Source: Acidobacteriota bacterium
GTDB taxonomy: Bacteria; Acidobacteriota; Terriglobia; Acidiferrales; UBA7541
Assembly (NCBI GenBank): GCA_003131705.1
Contig: PKUY01000189.1
Location: 1-8,483, forward strand
Reading direction: 5' to 3'
Length of the DNA stretch: 8,483 nt
This document shows, piece after piece, positions 6,663 to 8,483 of the stretch. The translations under genes were made by a program, and so were the position numbers. How positions within the stretch are numbered: the stretch's first letter is position 1; each line of letters begins with the position of its first letter. The notes under the pieces were generated by a model. That model did not search any database. It saw nothing but the letters and a program-made list of their open reading frames with translations, and had not been told where the DNA came from.

Positions 6663-6674
6663 AGCTGTACAGCT
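6663..6674. promoter_or_regulatory. perfect 12-bp palindrome AGCTGTACAGCT
   Basis: The 12 bases equal their own reverse complement and contain CTGTACAG. It lies in the middle of the divergent region, about 20 bases from the previous inverted repeat. Operator-like; the regulator is unknown. Confidence 0.35.
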
Positions 6675-6726
6675 GGCCGCAGGATTTTGCGAAGGGGCAC
6701 CGGTTGCAATACGCCCAAACTCCGGG

Positions 6727-6745
6727 CGCGAAGACGGCCTTCGCG
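6727..6745. promoter_or_regulatory. GC-rich hairpin CGCGAAG-N5-CTTCGCG
   Basis: Perfect 7-bp arms (6727-6733, 6739-6745) enclose the loop ACGGC. No T run follows on either strand, so it is unlikely to be an intrinsic terminator. It may be an operator or, in a transcript of the pentapeptide gene, a 5' leader hairpin. Confidence 0.35.
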
Positions 6746-6785
6746 GTCAGAAAGTTTTCACACAAGTGTCACCGTTGCTCTGGGT

Positions 6786-6791
6786 TAGAAT
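6786..6791 (+). promoter_or_regulatory. possible -10 box upstream of the YihY-family gene
   Basis: TAGAAT matches TATAAT at five of six positions and lies 28 bases before the ATG at 6820. No good -35 is found at 16-18 bases upstream, so support is weak. Confidence 0.2.
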
Positions 6792-6819
6792 TTGTCCTAA
6801 ACTTTCGCACCCAGCTTCC

Positions 6820-7725
6820 ATGTCATCCTCCGCGCCCGAGAGCGGGCCACAACACGGATCGCTTTGGAAACTCGGTGGCCTCACTCCCTGGCGGCTCGGC
6901 AAGAATGTTGTTCGGAACAGTGATCGAGACGATCTCCTCGGCAGCGCTTCGGGACTCGCGTTCAACTCCTTGCTCGCTCTTTTCCCATTGCTTCTGTTTT
7001 TGCTCACGTTGTTCGGCCTATTCGCCTCGCACAGTTCCCAGCTGGAGAGCAGCCTGCTCTCTTTTTGTGCCGATCTTCTTCCACCGGAGGCATCCGAGCT
7101 CTTGAGCAAAATAACCGGCGAGCTCGTAACCAACAGCGGTGGCGGAAAGCTTGCTTTTGGAATCATCGTCGGCTTATGGTTCGCAGGCGGCGGCATGACT
7201 TCGATGATTTCCACTCTGAACGTCGCCTACGGAGTCCGCGAAACTCGCCCTTGGTATCTCGTGCGCGCCATCGGCCTTGGCCTCACGCTCGCGATTTCGT
7301 TTCTTCTTCTCTCGGCTCTGTTCATGGTTCTTCTGGGTGGTCACTTCATGGACTGGGCGGGAAGGGAAGTCCACTTGAGCCGGATCCTGGTGACTGCCTG
7401 CAAGGATTTGCAGTGGCCGGGAGCCATACTTTTCGTGATTGCTTCGTTTTCGTTGATTTATAACTTTGGTCCGAATTTCGCGCATCGCGTCCGCCACTGG
7501 ATAACTCCCGGTTCGGTGTTCGGCGCTGTTTTATGGTTCGCCGCATCGAGCGGCTTTCGCATCTATCTCCACTTCCTGAATACCTACAGCGCAACCTACG
7601 GCTCGCTCGGCGCGCTGATGATTCTCTTGATTTGGCTCTACGTGACCGGCCTCGCTGTACTCATCGGCGGTGAAATAAACGCCGAGATCGAGCGCGCCGC
7701 TACGGCGCAGTTTGCTCCGCCCTGA
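6820..7725 (+). CDS. YihY/BrkB (UPF0761) family inner-membrane protein
   Basis: From the ATG at 6820 this is a 301-residue polytopic protein, the usual length for the family. Six hydrophobic segments are visible at about 46-69, 111-131, 147-173, 201-216, 229-252 and 262-285. Family-typical features are the conserved LAFNSLLALFPLLLFLLTLFGLF segment, FAGGGMTSMISTLNVAYGV (121-139), the NF-G-P pattern with a basic stretch before PGSVFGAVLW (230-239), and the TYGSLGALMILLIWLY / GGEINAEIE ending (259-291). BrkB was once called a tRNA-processing RNase (RNase BN) by mistaken assignment; the real role of these proteins is uncertain. There is no Shine-Dalgarno before 6820. The longer open frame back to 6496 runs antisense to the pentapeptide gene and has no family similarity, so I rejected it. 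The 3' end overlaps the convergent kinase gene by 26 bases. Confidence 0.9.
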   Translation: MSSSAPESGPQHGSLWKLGGLTPWRLGKNVVRNSDRDDLLGSASGLAFNSLLALFPLLLFLLTLFGLFASHSSQLESSLLSFCADLLPPEASELLSKITGELVTNSGGGKLAFGIIVGLWFAGGGMTSMISTLNVAYGVRETRPWYLVRAIGLGLTLAISFLLLSALFMVLLGGHFMDWAGREVHLSRILVTACKDLQWPGAILFVIASFSLIYNFGPNFAHRVRHWITPGSVFGAVLWFAASSGFRIYLHFLNTYSATYGSLGALMILLIWLYVTGLAVLIGGEINAEIERAATAQFAPP

Positions 7726-8483
7726 CTCTCGTTCTCTCCTGCGTAAATTCGAATCTCAGGATCCATTCGCTCGCAACATTCTGGCCTCCCGCTTTCGCCG
7801 GAGTGAACTTCCATCCTCGCGCGGCGTTCGTGGCTAGATCTGCAAAGTACTGGCTTGGTCCAGGAACGTCGGCAGCAGCTCCCACCACTGCGCCTGCTGG
7901 ATCCACCTGAACTCGTACGCTGTTCCTGAGAGTCCCGCGAATTGTGTCTCTCGCTTTTTGAGGCACATCCGGCAAAACTTGATGTGCCACTTCGCCTTGA
8001 ACAACACCGGCTGTGGATGTCACCGCAGCGGTGTTACTAGTGGTTGCGGCAGGCGTTGGAGCGACGTCAATGGAAACTGCTTGATCGGGGATAGCTTTCT
8101 CGGCTGGCTGTTCTACTGGGATCGTCAATGGCCGGGGCGCTGAATTTTCCTCGCTCGTTGTTTGCTTCAGCGCAACAGCCGGAGTCGGAGCAGGTTTCGG
8201 GCGGTGATAAACCAATCTTACCCCCGCCACGATCAGCGCCAGCACGATCAGAACTAGTGCGGTCAACACCTCAGAGGTATAGCGCGACTTTGACGACGGG
8301 TTTTCGGATTCCACAATCGTCTGCACCTGTGGTACTGCCGCGTCCGGCAGCAACCGCGCTGCGATTTCGGTGATTTTCGATCTGGCCTGAGGATCGCGCT
8401 GCAAGCAGTACCGCACTACGTCCGGGAACGGCGCCGGCAATGTTGCCGGCAGTTCTGGCTGCGCCTGTCCCTGGAACTCCCAC
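7700..8483 (-). CDS. Ser/Thr protein kinase with C-terminal TonB-like domain (N-terminus outside window)
   Basis: The frame is open to the right edge, giving 260 visible C-terminal residues. Visible residues 1-44 look like the end of a eukaryotic-type kinase domain: ELPATLPAPFPDVVRYCLQRDPQAR, with the conserved subdomain XI Arg in RDPQAR, then ITEIAARLL. A single membrane segment follows at about 72-92 (TALVLIVLALIVAGVRLVY). A Pro/Thr/Ala-rich linker runs to about 160. The C-terminal domain (about 168-247) has VLPDVPQKARDTI, VRVQVDPAGAVVGA, GPSQYF and ARGWKFTPA, matching the TonB C-terminal fold. This suggests a cytoplasmic kinase linked to a periplasmic TonB-like module, a design I associate with Acidobacteria. 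Part of the call is inference, because the catalytic core is not in view. An internal TTG at 8440 is not the start, since the kinase-like sequence continues upstream of it. Confidence 0.82.
   Translation of the reverse strand, partial: WEFQGQAQPELPATLPAPFPDVVRYCLQRDPQARSKITEIAARLLPDAAVPQVQTIVESENPSSKSRYTSEVLTALVLIVLALIVAGVRLVYHRPKPAPTPAVALKQTTSEENSAPRPLTIPVEQPAEKAIPDQAVSIDVAPTPAATTSNTAAVTSTAGVVQGEVAHQVLPDVPQKARDTIRGTLRNSVRVQVDPAGAVVGAAADVPGPSQYFADLATNAARGWKFTPAKAGGQNVASEWILRFEFTQERTRVRAEQTAP

Larger units (their letters stand above)
6588..6819. other. divergent intergenic control region
   Basis: These 232 bases separate the start of the pentapeptide gene (minus) from that of the YihY-family gene (plus). 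No coding signal is convincing here. The stretch contains three non-overlapping perfect inverted repeats and a weak -10-like box for the plus-strand gene, listed separately. I could not find a convincing promoter for the minus-strand gene. Confidence 0.6.

Noticed and set aside
6496..6819. Upstream extension of the YihY-family frame
   Set aside because: It runs antisense to the pentapeptide gene start and through the palindrome-rich spacer, with no family similarity.

Overview
The window looks like chromosomal DNA of a GC-rich bacterium, most likely an Acidobacteriota member (Terriglobia-like). This rests on the gene set rather than on any marker. It holds a bacillithiol gene (bshC), a stand-alone LacD-type class I aldolase, a large pentapeptide-repeat membrane protein, and a Ser/Thr kinase whose C-terminus is a TonB-like domain, a combination I associate with Acidobacteria. 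No rRNA, tRNA, CRISPR array, transposase or phage gene is visible.

Layout: (1) 1-590, plus strand, is the 3' end of carB, cut by the window edge. (2) 646-2304, plus, is bshC, starting 55 bases after carB. (3) 2305-2477 is a compact intergenic region. It holds a short dispersed-type repeat, a GC hairpin, a 16-bp imperfect direct repeat and a plausible promoter and ribosome binding site for the next gene. (4) 2478-3494, plus, is a LacD-family aldolase. (5) 3495-3590 is a convergent gap with one nested hairpin. (6) 3591-6587, minus, is a 998-residue protein: an acidic N-terminal region, 14 pentapeptide repeats, about five membrane segments, then 40 uninterrupted pentapeptide repeats. (7) 6588-6819 is a divergent control region with three separate perfect inverted repeats. 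(8) 6820-7725, plus, is a YihY/BrkB-family membrane protein. (9) 7700-8483, minus, is the C-terminal part of a membrane-anchored Ser/Thr kinase with a TonB-like tail. It overlaps the yihY-type gene tail-to-tail by 26 bp and is cut by the right window edge.

The genes do not form one obvious pathway. carB (pyrimidine/arginine supply), bshC (thiol redox buffer) and the aldolase (sugar phosphate cleavage) are housekeeping metabolism read in the same direction. The right half is an envelope block: two polytopic membrane proteins transcribed divergently from a palindrome-rich spacer, and a transmembrane signalling kinase. The most unusual object is the pentapeptide-membrane-pentapeptide protein, whose predicted topology puts its two beta-helical blocks on opposite faces of the membrane.
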